NCBI GenBank assembly: GCA_033026295.1
Contig: CM065176.1
Span: forward strand, 9,279,945 to 9,343,944
Origin: Channa striata
Taxonomy: Eukaryota; Chordata; Actinopteri; Anabantiformes; Channidae
Direction of reading: 5' to 3'
Length of the DNA stretch: 64,000 bases
Of the stretch, positions 52,101-63,771 are shown one piece after another. A program made the translations under genes and the position numbers. The notes beneath the pieces are model-generated. The model saw only the letters and a program-made list of their open reading frames with translations. It was not told the DNA's origin and did no database searches. The stretch's first letter is position 1; each line of letters starts with the position of its first letter.

Positions 52101-52243
52101 ATCCATCATTAATCTGATTTTTAAAGAAGCATCCATCTTGGAGAGAGCCTGTTAGGGCCACGGGAGAGCAGAGCAGCTCGGGTTCATTTAAAGGCCAGGC
52201 TGCTGCATGAGTGATACCTGTCAGCCCTGTTCATCAGGGAGCG

Positions 52244-52277
<34 letters not shown>

Positions 52278-52593
52278 AATCGACATTAAACATTGACGCC
52301 ATATGGCCACACGTGTGCACACACACACACACACCTCTACAGTGCATCTGTGCGTGTTCATTGTCCATAAATTATGAGTGCACTAACACACTTGTCGGAC
52401 TTGTGTACTCACAAAGCGTATTTCTTCCCTTCATTTAGACATCTAGAGACGTGTCTTGGAAGAACATTCTGTCACTCATCAAAACACAAGTCAGTGTAAC
52501 TCAATCCTCCCTGTCATCTCGAAAAAAATCCCCCCCTCCCAAAAGCTTTTCCTCGAGGGTTTCAGGAAAACTCACTCTTCCTTGGAAAAAATC

Positions 52594-52627
<34 letters not shown>

Positions 52628-55600
52628 GAGCGCAAAAATTGAGAATTTTCTGTCTCTCTTCTCTGACACTGCACCTCATTCTCCATTCCTGTCCTTGTCT
52701 TTGTTTGTCTCAGTCCACTTTCTGTCTTGTTTTCCCCTCTTTCGCTCTCTTTCTCTTCCTCTCTGCCCCCTATCCACCTCCCTTCTCTGTGTGTCTGGTA
52801 AAGCCTGTTTGATAAATGACACACGTCAGCGTGTCAGAAGCGAAGGGTGGGTCAGTGATAAATGACTCTGTTGAAAAGGAAATCGGCTCTCTGGCATGGC
52901 TGGGCTATTCTCCTCCTGGATTGGGTTTCAGGACCCCTGAAGACCGGAGTGGCTCAGTTTCCCCGAAAACAGCACACATCCCACTAGGCTCTGACGCTGT
53001 CTGCCTCTGGGAGGGGTGGGAGCCTGTGAGAGAGGGTGGATGGGAGGTGGGGTTGGAGGGATCTAGTCTGTCCCAATTGTCGCCACAGTGCAGCTGGATC
53101 TATCACAACAGCGGTGGGACTATTTTTACAAAGCCTCCAACTCGGTGCCCAGGCAGCAGTCCCGGCTGAAAGCACACTGAAAACTGAAAGGGAAGAGTGG
53201 ATGACGGGTTTGTGTGTGTGACACTACTACAGCACTTACACTCCTCTTTCTCTCCTGAAGCCCAACCCTATGGCCTGACATCTGCCAAGTGTGTGTTAAA
53301 AAGGAGAGAAGGCCCATTTCACCGCCCCCGCTCTTCTTCTCCTCATCATTCCCACCACCAGCACCACCTCCTCTTCCTCCCCCTCTGCCCTCTTTCTCTT
53401 CTCTTACACTCTCTCTTTCACTCACTTGCTGGCAGGGTGGCACTGTTATCTTTACACAGGCAGGATTTATGGAGTCAGGGCCTATGGCAAAAACAAAAAG
53501 GCATCTGTCAATACCTGTGGGAAACACTCTGTCAGCTTTCCTCCTCCTCCTTTCACTGGTGCTCACAGCCTCATTAGGTATGCACTTATCAGACACATAG
53601 ATCACAGACGTGACTCAACCTCACCGGAATCCAGCCACAGGACTTTCATTAGCAACGGGGCCTGCAAGGCCAAAACATTCGCCGCGCTCACACCTGCAAA
53701 CAACGCCAGCGGAGGCGTGTTGTTGTTAATGCTCGCTAACGCTGTCAGTCCGTATGTCGGTTGAACAATTAAGTCCCAGCCCGCGCTCCCCTGCCGCTTC
53801 CGTAAGGGCATGCTTTTCACACATAAACAACAGGAAGGCCGACAGATATAAAAACAGCTTACACTCATCTCACTTGCTGCTTTTACAACCCAGCCACAAT
53901 ATGTGCGCATGTGTCTGCAATGTGTGCAGCTTGTAATGCTTGAATCTTCACTAGTATCAACAGAGCGTGTTTGTGTACTGTGTCTGGCCTGAACTGGTGC
54001 GTACCGTGCGTGAAGACAGAGGGAAAGAGACGAAACTACAGGGTTCCGAGAATTACATGTATGGCCTAACCCGGCAGGTGGTCTTCAGTTACAACTCCTT
54101 TCATCACTATCACGAGCTAAACCACACATGCACGCAGGCATGAACGACGGCTGCCACTGTGGCAGCTGTAATCCTGACCCTGCAGAAAGAAGAAACTGTT
54201 GCGGTGTAGCCTGGACCAAGTCAGACTCTCCCACCTTCTTCTGTGTTGTCTTATACACACTCATACACAAATGAGCAGAGTCCAGGCTAAAGGAGGCGAG
54301 TGGCTTGGCCTATGGTGGCCTGACAGTGCACTGACACATGCAACAGTCTGGAAACTGTAAATACACTGACACCATTCTGCAGACATACGGTACAGCTCAG
54401 ACATTCCAGCGAAAGAGCCCCCACGCTGTAAAGCCGATGTCGATTCTGTTAAGTAGTCGAGTATTCCAACTTTTCTGCAGCCATTTCAACAGCTTCAGGG
54501 CCTTGGGCTTGTGGCAGAGCTAATCACCAGCCCCAGAGGAAGGAGGTCTGTATTTCCACAGCTGGGAGAGTTTCTTTCTCGTGTTTGCTCGGCTGTTTAC
54601 GTGGCCAGCTGCCCTTGGTTGTTAAGAGCACTCAGACCTGACCCAGGTATGCAGGCCCATTTGTCACCTGCAGCGGAAAATTGAGTTACAGCACAACCAA
54701 AGGCGAGCGGCTCTGTGTAATATCAAGTTGATTACATCAAAGTGGTGGCAAACCTCATTGGGCTGGGCACCCCGAGCTTGTCATCTCCAATCACAGAGCC
54801 TGTCAGGACTCCATCAGCCTCACGGCTAATTGGACCAACGCTAATGAAGCAGGCAAAACAAGTTTTCTACTGTGGAGAGAGGAACCCTCTCAGACAGAGG
54901 AAGGAAAGAAAGAGAGAGGGAGAAGCCGAGAGAGTGTGTGTTTGAGAGACAATGAGAGAGCAAGGCAGGGTGGGTGTGTGTGCATGTGTGTGTTGGGGGG
55001 GGTAGATTTTTCATGCAAGTCTCAAGGTTGCAGTGGGCTGACTCTCCCCCTAAGTCCCTAATCAAGGCCCATCATCTGTCATCCTTTTCTTTGCTCTCTC
55101 TATCACCATGCTCTGTGCTGCAATCAATTCATCATCACCCTTTGTGTGCCACTGAACAGTTGACAACTTTATAACTTGCAGCTGCACGGGCTGACTGACA
55201 GGGGTGGAAGGGGAGCATGAAAAAATGAAGAAATGAATAGATGAATGAATGAACAAAGAAGCGTGGTTTTCAGGGAGAAAAAGTTGTTTTCTAAAAACAC
55301 AAAACGATCTATATTACAGCCTTTTATTCCCTTTCGTCAACAGAGAAACAGCAGTGTAGCAGGGAGGAGAGAGTGGAGAGAAGAGGAGGAGACGAAAAAA
55401 AACAACATCCTTCTCACTGATCTGAAATCAGAAAGCTTTCAGTCATTCTTTATGTGCTCCCCGCGGCCACTCTGAGCCAGTGAGCATGTACATTAGGCTG
55501 GGGCATTTTGATGAAATAAAAGCCCAGGCCAGCTTATGGCTAAACAGAATGGGAGCACTCACTCAGCCTGTCTCTGATTGACCATTAAAGCCATTGATGA

Positions 55601-56632
55601 ATGGGCCTGTCAGGGGAGAGACAATTAAATCAAACATGAAACAAAGCCGTTGTGACGGCCCGGTCTGACAGAGCAAACCCATTCCTCCCCTCCATTACAT
55701 AGCACACGGCTCCTTTTACAACCCCTAACCCACTCCTCCCACCTCCTCTACCCACAGTGTGTGCGTTCAAAAGTGAACAAGTGAGCATGTGCACACGGGA
55801 GTGTGATGTTCTCTGCTGGATGTGTGTGTCTGTGTGTGTGTGTGTGTGTGATGCCTCACTGTAAAACCACTTTGTCTCTCCTTCTTTCACTTTTTGTGAG
55901 TCACTTGACCATCAGAGTGAGAAAGAGGAAGTGTGTGTGTGTGTGTGTAAAAAGTACACTGGGCCTTTCAAAGTGGTTTAAACGTGACGTCAGGTGCCTG
56001 CAGCACATGGTGGGAAGTGATTTTCTGATGCAAATCGGGAAGGATCAGATCAAAGCCGCGTGACAGCCAATCAATCAACCGTCAAATCGGACATGGCAAC
56101 TGTCGATTATGGCTCCTTCCAGCCCACGAAACCCCCATTGTCTGCTCTCAAATTGTTTATCTTATCCCAAGGAAAAAAAGGGGGAAAGAAGCTTAGACGT
56201 ACAGCTTTTTTTTCCGCTTGTGCAAAGAAGTTATGCGCTTGGATCAAATGCGCACGCAGCCCAGAAAACACACCGCTTATGTCCCCGGAGGCTCGGCCAC
56301 TGTAGATCATGTACAAGACGCTGGTTATTATCGTTCGATATCAATATGGGAATAAATGCAAGTGAAAGTTTACAGCACAGGCAACTCCATGCGACGGGAG
56401 CGAGAACGCCGAACGGCAGACAGTTGTCCGCGAACAGCGGATCCGCTTTGACGCGTAACTGTTTCCAGAGTGAGAAAACACAAAGTGGAAACGGAAATGC
56501 AGGGAGTGTAAAGTGAGCTTAACAAAACAAAGGTAACAGCCGCAGCTGATTGCGAGCACAACACACACACACACACACACACACTCACGTACCTGCTGCG
56601 CGCTTGGGAGCTTCTTGTTTCCTTCGTGGCAT
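41592..56632 (-). CDS. tshz3: tshz3 teashirt zinc finger homeobox 3, two coding exons (complement of join 41592-44878, 56593-56632)
   Basis: Nuclear transcriptional repressor of the teashirt family. TSHZ3 is known from smooth muscle and urinary tract development and from cortical projection neurons. The spliced protein has 1108 residues (human 1081). In order: N-terminal MPRRKQEAPKR; acidic region; Ser-rich stretch about 150-176; three widely spaced atypical C2H2 fingers at Cys231-His253, Cys292-His314 and Cys405-His427; a CtBP-type PMDLTK at 810-815; the divergent homeodomain at about 914-980; and two C-terminal fingers at Cys1001-His1021 and Cys1070-His1091. Residues AYDTLVELTVHM, RWSKPRKRSLLEMEGKEDAQ and the SPKGGLDILKSLENTVTSA block fit TSHZ3 better than TSHZ1 or TSHZ2 as I recall them. 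Teleosts can have tshz3a and tshz3b; which this is remains open. Confidence 0.95.
46141..46172. repeat. (CA)n microsatellite
   Basis: About 16 CA units inside the tshz3 intron. Confidence 0.95.
47190..47330. promoter_or_regulatory. Candidate conserved element in tshz3 intron 1
   Basis: Non-repetitive AT-rich block with TTAATTTAATCCC, GATAATCC, CCAATTATT and AAGCTAATAAAAGG, giving several homeodomain and bicoid-type (TAATCC) cores. Enhancer function is inferred from composition only. Confidence 0.28.
52240..52334. repeat. Two (CA)n microsatellites
   Basis: About 16 CA units at 52244-52275 and about eight at 52318-52334, inside the tshz3 intron. Confidence 0.9.
52596..52628. repeat. Compound (TC)n(AC)n microsatellite
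   Basis: About 11 TC units run straight into about six AC units, inside the tshz3 intron, in a pyrimidine-rich region to 52800. Confidence 0.92.
55470..55650. promoter_or_regulatory. Candidate conserved element in tshz3 intron 1 near the promoter
   Basis: Low-repeat block about 1 kb inside the gene with GATTGACC, CCATTAAAG, CATTGATGAATGG, CCTGTCAGG and ACAATTAAATC. It has the look of a vertebrate conserved noncoding element; no alignment was made. Confidence 0.28.
56593..56632 (-). CDS. tshz3: tshz3 first coding exon (13 codons plus one base)
   Basis: Forty nucleotides encode MPRRKQEAPKRAA plus a G, ending at GCAG|GTACGTGAG (donor G at 56592). The phase-1 junction to 44878 restores the family N-terminus MPRRKQxAPxRAAAY. 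RRKQxxP is the consensus of the N-terminal NuRD/RBBP4-recruiting motif of FOG1, SALL and BCL11A proteins, so this tiny exon probably carries a corepressor contact. It is too short to be found by open-frame length and was identified by the splice phase and family N-terminus. Confidence 0.92.
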
Positions 56633-56879
56633 TTTTATTGGTGGGAATTTCCGTGAAAACTCTTCGTGTTGTTGTGGTTGTTGTTTTTTTTATTAATTTA
56701 AAATAGTCCCTCGCCGTATCCGGGAAGATCCACCTCTGCTCGACAGGGATTCACGCCTCGCTGTGGTCGACGGCACAACATCGGGGAGTCCGACGGAGAG
56801 GAAAACTACAATTCATCGCTACACAACAGCGGCGTGCGGCGAAAAGTCAGCGGAAAAAGGACTAAGCGAGCCGCCGCCG

Positions 56880-56959
56880 GTGTGTGTGTGTGTGTGTGTG
56901 TACGTGTGCGCATGTGTGTGCGTGCGTGCGTGCGTGCGTGCGTGTGTGTGTGTGTGTGC
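56880..56959. repeat. Interrupted (TG)n / (CGTG)n repeat in the tshz3 5' region
   Basis: About 80 nt of TG units with a central run of CGTG units. It lies 250-330 bases upstream of the tshz3 start codon, in CpG-rich sequence. On the gene strand it reads as CA and CACG units. Confidence 0.92.
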
Positions 56960-59900
56960 GATCGCGTTGAGAATGTCAGCGGTGAGAGCCAGCGTCCACC
57001 TCGGCTGCCTGGTCTGGCAACAGGCAAAGTTGAGGGATAAGAGAGATGATCGCGTCACTCGCGGCAGGCAGGAGAATGGGCAAACCCACCGCGCCGTTAA
57101 CTCTTTAGTCGTCGGCGAGTGTCCTCCCACCGCCGCCGTTCAGATGAGTCACCGCTCATGCGCTATTAGTTGATTATTACACACGGGAGGGGAAATCATT
57201 ACCAGCCACAAAACCGCAAACTATCTCAACAGTGATGTCACCGGATTTGGGTCAGGTGTGGAATCATCGCTCAGTGAATTTAGCACATTTTTTACAGTCG
57301 TGGTCATTTTGTAAATGAGTGAGTGACACACACACGTTGGTCTCACTGCTTTGTCAGAATATGCGAAACACACTATTTTACTTTTTTTGTGCAAGAAAAC
57401 CTGAAATTGCCAGAAGACATATTTATTATACGCTTATTACACTTGTGTAGTTACTCAAGTGGTGCTACATTCCCATAGCTGAAATTGTTCAATTAAAATT
57501 CTGTATGATATTAGGCTCAATGTAAGTGATTGTGTTGAAATTCAGTATATTTATATTTTTAAAGATAAACACGTGCGTAATGAACAAACAAAAGTGTGAG
57601 AAGTTCTATGTATCAGGAAACAATACAGCCAACACACAACACGAAGATATGAGGTGGGGGTGGTGATTTAACAGTATGAACAGAAACTAATAAATATGCA
57701 GTAGAATGAGTCGGATCATTTTGTTCCGGCTGGTAGCTTATGTATAGAAGAACTAAAAGTACAGTTTAAAAAAAGAGGGCATTAGAAGAAGTGAAAAAAC
57801 AGAAGCAGGAAGGCCTGAAAGTGACCTTACATGTTGCTTAACTTATTTTTCCAAAGAGCCTGTAGGCCACAATTTATTCTCTTAAAAATTGCTAATCAAT
57901 CCCTCCTCACTGTCCCAAAAATGCAAACATGCCTGATGCCTTCTCCTCGCTAATTTAATGCGAGCAGATAAATGTTCGCTTTCGTCACAGTAAAAGCATC
58001 AGTGCTCCCATATATATCCGCATTAGGTGGAGATCAAAGCCAGTTCGAGGAAGACGCGTTAAGTCATGGTGCCAAGGTAATGAGTTTTTTTCACCACTCG
58101 CCTCTCACTTTTCTTCAGCCAGCTCTGCCGAGTGGGACGGTCCGGGGTCTCCCTCCTGTGCCTCTGATGTGTGCTTGCCCCTGCCAGCAGAAAAGACACA
58201 CACCAACAACATAACATGTGCGCTATGTGTTAACCGTGCTTAGCACACAAATGAAGCAGAGAGACTCAAGGATCTGCTCATATGCTCAGAAAATCCAAAG
58301 ATTACAAACTCACAAATGGCAACATACGCCCACTTCCTCTCTCTCTGTCTGCCTCTCTCTATCGCACACACACACACACATTTGCACATACACAAACGTC
58401 TGCGCTAAGGGAAGAATTAAAGGCCTCTCTGATCATGGCTCGCCCCTGCCTACCCGTTTCTAAGAGCACCGATGCTCTGTCCCCTGTCACTTTAACAACA
58501 TGAAATTACAACCCAAATGGAATGTCAGGGGTTAGCAGTGTCTCTAAGAGAACTGTGTGAATATATTTCCTCCTATGGACTTGCCCCTGCCGTGACCTCC
58601 CCCAGGAACAAGAAGTAACCCGGTGACTGGCGTTTTTACTGCCAAATTAAACCGTCTTGCAGTCTTCTGAAGCCAGGAGGAGAAAGCAGCCATTCCAAAA
58701 TTAGTGAGCCATCATCGTGACAGAAAGGAGCCGGGACATGGTGTCATCCAGCTACTGTATCGATTAACCCATAAATAGTATATGGCCTCTACGCTGTGTC
58801 TCTCCCGCTGTAAATGGAAGTTATCTCAGCTCTGTCTCGCTTCCCTGTGTGCATTAAAACCCTGATATCTGGCGAGTGCAAGCTGATTGCGTGTTTAGCA
58901 CATCATGAAAAAGAGGATCTTCTGCATATCATTAGTGAAGTGCAAACTCTACCGTGGTTGCTTTCTCTGCTCTGACATTGTTGTACTGAGATAGAGAGTG
59001 AGTTTTCAGCACACAGTTTTTACAGACTGGATTATGCCAGTGTTCTGAAAAATGCAATTTGATACAGGCAGTGTGCATATTTTTAAAAAATATTCAGATT
59101 CTTTTTCCACACAGGACTGTGTGTGATTTTCTCTTATGTCAGGTAGCCCTGCTGCATTATTCCCCTCTTCTTGCTCCTGACACCAGGATTATCATAAAAG
59201 AGGTACGTCTGTCAAGCCTGCATTGATTTGCACACAAGTTCGCCCAATCAATCTCAAAGTTGCGATTAAAAAGCGCGAGCTGCTTCTATTTTTCTATTGA
59301 AATCTTTTGGCAAAAAGAGAGAGGCCTTTCAATTTCATAGCCTGCAGAACACTCAAGTATTCATTGCGCTCTACTTTTCGCTTTCAACCTCTCTGCGGGA
59401 GGCAGGACTCATGACATCTATGTATGCTGCTCCTATTCATGATGCTATTCAGCTTTCAGATGTGTGCTGCAAGTGATCCCTCAATACCATCAGATCATTC
59501 TTATTGGCATGATCCCACTTATGGGCCTGTCCAGAAAAGCGGCACAGTGCCCTGTCAGAGTGCAAACTGGCAGTTCTGTTCTCATGAGCAAATCCCTTTC
59601 AGCACCACTTGGCCCAAACTACGCACCAGTCTTCTGTTATGTGTGCAAAGTTTTGCTGTTATTGTTGAAAGCGTCTCTGAATAAAACAGCAGAATGTCCC
59701 CGAATGGTGTGTCCATTTATTTCCCGCAAACACAGACGTGTGTGTTTGTCTGCGTGCGTGCTTTCTGGGCTTATCTGTGTATTCATGTCGGGATGTTCAT
59801 GTGTGGGAGTGGGTGCGTAATGCATGGCCCTGCTGGGAAGAGTGATTGCTTTATTCCTGCTTTGTAGGTGCTATGGGGGCCGGGGCTGTGTCTTCGGGCA

Positions 59901-60189
59901 GCTGTATGGATGGCTTGAGGAGGTCTCCATCATTCATAAAGCGCACTCCTACATGTAGAATTGATCTTGCAAAGAAACAGGGTGGCAATAGCAGTTCATC
60001 AGTCTTCCCCGACCACAAATCACTCTGAGGTGTCCCCCCGGGGGAGAGGTGACGCCATTGTCAGTGCAGCGGTCCCCCTCGGACAACAGAAGGGGCAGGG
60101 CAAGAACTCTCGCTCATACGGTGGCCCCAAAGTGTCCGGTGAGCTGTGAACAGCATTCGCGTAAATGTCCACGGCGAAGCTCATAGAAT

Positions 60190-60640
60190 ATCTGCGTCAA
60201 AAAACAACAGGAACGAAGAGACTATTACTTTGGCTGACAATGAAGCTAAATCAAGCCATAAAAATAAATAATGTCCGACTGTTTTTCTATTATCTCTTTG
60301 AATACATATTCTCCTAATTTATTGTTGCTGTTTAAAGCGTGCAGAACAGATATATTAGAAGCAAATGATCATTCAAAACGAGAAGGAGGCACAATTGGAT
60401 TATTAACTCTCATTTTTCAGGAGTCTGATTAATTTTGAAAATGCACCTACACGCCAGGCACCGAAGTCAAACAGGTTTTACAAAGGATGCATAATTAAAG
60501 CTACCTTTACTCATAGTGTTTAATATATGCATCTCTGCCTATTAATAACCCAGATCATTAATTTGTGTAAATCAGCTATGTATGGCACCGAGTAATTTCC
60601 ACTCCTGTAAAGAGAATTGGTGAGATGAAGTTCTTGCCTT
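60190..60640. promoter_or_regulatory. Candidate conserved enhancer block upstream of tshz3
   Basis: About 450 bp of non-repetitive AT-rich sequence with many homeobox-like cores (CTAATTTATTG, GGATTATTAAC, CTGATTAATTTTG, CATAATTAAAG, GATCATTAATTTG) plus octamer-like TATGCAT elements. It is the most enhancer-like stretch in the upstream region by eye. Confidence 0.33.
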
Positions 60641-60703
60641 TGGCCTCGGGTTGTGCATTACACTCGTCTTACATTAGGGCACATGCTTCTCCTGCTCCTC
60701 CGC

Positions 60704-60745
60704 CTGCTGCTGCTGCTGCGGCTGCTGCTGCTACTGCTGCTGCTT
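60704..60745. repeat. (CTG)n trinucleotide repeat
   Basis: Interrupted CTG units (one CGG and one CTA interruption) about 4 kb upstream of tshz3. Not in a recognised reading frame. Confidence 0.9.
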
Positions 60746-63700
60746 CTCATTGCGTTTGGACTTTGTCATTGATCTTCATTCTAAAATAATCTCTTATCAT
60801 TTCTCATTGTAAGCCTGCAGAGAAACCTTTTCCACACCGCAATTCATTAGCTTCACACTGAAAATAGAAAAGCTCAGGGAAAGGTGGACATGTGATGAAG
60901 TCTCAGAGTAAGCACCTTTAAAATATGTCCAGCAATCCACCTAAAACATGATTGTGATCTTTCTTTAAACCTTTGACGGGGCACATATTTCTCCTTTGGC
61001 ACCATTTGTGCCCTAAAGCGTGAGGCCCTCACATGAAATAATGAGTTTTCAGCCACAGTCGTGTCACTCTCTTCTTCAACGCTTTGCCTTGTTATCAAGT
61101 CGTATAGTTCAGTTTTCAGTTTGTGTCTTCATTAAAAAAGCATTAACATTCACAAACTGAATGGGTCAGACGTTGAAAAGGTCTCCTTAACATTTCTCAG
61201 GGCTTCTCCCTAGAGAGTCAACAAGCAACTCTTTCTCAATCATTGTCCAGACAGGAGGAGAGGAGGGGCGCGTGCGAGACGAAAGTAGATTTTATAATTT
61301 GGCGGTAAATTATTATGAAAAACCTGATAAGGTTCATCCTTTAGGGGTGGTAGATGGCTCCACGCTGTTTCAATTAGCACACTTATGATTGTAGAGGCAG
61401 AACTCAGACGATTGATCAAGTCTCTCTCGGTTCTTCTCTTTCCCTGCTTCATTGCCCAAAAGACCCTTTTTAAATATTCAGGTAGATTATGAATGGTTAC
61501 ACCCCTATCTATTTATATCTACTTTATTGACAGTATTACATTTATATGGAGTCAAGGTGAGGGATTTAATTTAAGACTCCTGCAGAACTGCTCAGAATTT
61601 TTAGTAAAAGACTGATTAAGGAAGAATGATTTATATGATTAACGCTTTTTAGAGGAAGAAGTTTCACACAGGATCGGTGTGGATATGCTGGGCTATGCTC
61701 ACATGTAGGAGCCTGAAAAAATTCTGGAATATTTCAATAAGTTTTATGAGCTATGGTCTCTGAGTGACTAATAATTGTGGTGTTACCTTGTTATGGAAAT
61801 TCAAAGCTACGTCTGGCACATCGCTCCTCTGATGTCACGTCAGTCTGGTTAGTGCTGTCAGCTTGTGTTTGAGAGAGGGCTGATTTCTCTCTTTCCCCTT
61901 CCTTCTCAGGCGGGGAACATAAAAGGGAGGATGTTTATGATGGACGGGCAGCTTTTTAAAGAGAAGCATCACAGGGTGTTGGATGGGAGGGATCCGAATC
62001 AGCACGGCTGTGATGTGACGAGACAGACAGGAACATCCTTCTCCTCATGTCGAGATGTCAACCAGGGGGAGTCTTAGCAGAGTAGACAGTATCATCACTC
62101 TCCCGAGAGAAGCAAGAATTCGCAGGGGAGGAGAGAAGTGGAGGGACAGTGGTGCAGAGCGGACGACGCTTCAGCCATTTTGGCCTGACTTTTGTGTCAG
62201 GTTGGGGCTTTTTTTTCTTTGGTATGGAGTCTTTTTGCTTATTCAACTCTTTGTTACCTTAAACGCTTAGAGTTTTAAAAAAAAATCGTATTAATCTATT
62301 AATTTGTAGTGTGTTTAGATGCTGACGCATCTGCACTCGTAACAAAATTGTGAAATGATGTGCTAAATGTTTTCCAGGGTCTTGTCTTGCGGAAAATGAG
62401 ATGATAAGTTTAATATTACTCATGTGAGTTTAAATAAAGCTGCAGTTCCTTATTAAAAAATTGGAATAGCAGAAACACTAGAAACTAGGGTAAATATATA
62501 GTGTTTAATCTACTATATACACTGTTAATCAGGTAATAAGTGGCATCAGGTTAGTTTAATAAGTACAAAAAAAATCAGAGGACAAGTTGTGCTTTCACAG
62601 AAGAAGGACAATATCTTGACTTCTTATATCTTGATGTCAGCATCAATTTGCCTAGCAGCCAGTGGCAACTGGATGCTGGCTGTGGCCTCACACTTGCAGA
62701 TGCAGTATGTAACACTTGGAAAGAAAGTGAATAAGCATATTTCCCAAAATGCTGAACTGATCATAAAAAATATAATAGCAGCTGAGGTGGGATAACACAT
62801 TAACACCTTAATGGATTCAACATGTCCCTGTTTTGTTCAAACATTCAGTGAGACAAACCACAAATAAGTGCCAAAACAAACTTTTGTCATTTTCTAAATG
62901 AATCATATTTTCAAAAATGCCCATACACACACTAAAAGCAACAATGAGTTGCTTCTACTCATGGCTGATGTCGGTCAGTCTGCAACCTTATTTGTCTAGG
63001 TTTTAGGCCTCCGTTGGGGATTGTTGGAAATGTGATTCATTTAAAAAAACAACCAAAGTTATCTGTTGAACTTCGCATGCTCCGGTCTGTAGCCGTGACT
63101 TTGTGAGATGCCTGCTCGTTGTGAATTACAGCTGAAAGGCATTCTAGTTCTAGAAATAATCTGCATAAATTTACACCTTTTAAAAATGTGAACGTTCTGT
63201 CTTTCTCTTCCCGTGCCTCTTATCCTGTTTGGTAATTAGCCTTTGACCCCTCTGGGCACACGCAGGCGTGAAGATTGAAGGACAGAGATAGTTTGAGCAA
63301 TGGACTTGTCATAGAAATTTCTCATCAGACTGAAATCTTGAGGGCAGAGCTCCCAATTTATTACATTATAGAGCACATCTTGTAGCTCTATCACTTAGGA
63401 AGGAAGTGTCAAGCAGAATCTGGCTTTGACTGTCGTGCCAACTCCATTTGCCTGGGTTTTACAGCGTGCCCCTTGACTTTGCCATGTGTGGAGAATCACT
63501 AGATGCTGGTGATGGGCAGTAATTCCCTTGCCTATATGAGCGAGTGATCAGAATTCATATTAGCATCTTTACACGCTGATGGCAGCCTGTCACTCCAGGT
63601 GCCAAGTGGTCTCCTTGGACTGCAGACAGTCACTCACAGGGAGAAAGCAGCATCCCATTTTTATCCTGCTGGAGAGAGAAACGTGGTTAGTTCCATTAGT

Positions 63701-63751
63701 TCCATCTGGAAGAAAGAGGAGGATATTTGGTTGAATTAACCAGATTCCAGC

Positions 63752-63771
63752 AATAAATAAATAAATAAATC
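63752..63771. repeat. (AAAT)n microsatellite
   Basis: About five AAAT units near the right end of the window. Confidence 0.85.

Larger units (their letters stand above)
44879..56592 (-). other. tshz3: tshz3 intron 1 (11.7 kb, phase 1)
   Basis: Bounded by GTACGTGAG (56592 downwards) and CCTTGCAG (44879). It contains several CA, GT and TC microsatellites. Candidate conserved blocks lie near 45010-45350, 47190-47330, 51880-52200, 54720-54860 and 55470-55650. The open frames inside it are short, repetitive or without family similarity. Large introns with enhancers are usual for teashirt genes. Confidence 0.85.
56200..57160 (-). promoter_or_regulatory. tshz3: CpG-rich promoter and 5' untranslated region of tshz3
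   Basis: CpG dinucleotides become frequent here compared with the rest of the window, both just inside the intron (56380-56470) and upstream of the start codon (56710-56880, 56960-57140). The region surrounds the first coding exon, as expected for a developmental gene promoter. No clear TATA box was seen and the transcription start was not located. CA/GT repeats sit at 56561-56584 and 56880-56959. Confidence 0.6.

Noticed and set aside
53126..53605. 159-codon open frame on the - strand in the tshz3 intron
   Set aside because: Low-complexity Gly/Glu-rich translation of a pyrimidine-rich tract; no domain and no splice context.
56763..57173. 136-codon open frame on the + strand over the tshz3 promoter
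   Set aside because: Mostly translation of the GT/CGTG repeat (VCVCV and RACVRAC); CpG-rich sequence has few stops by chance.
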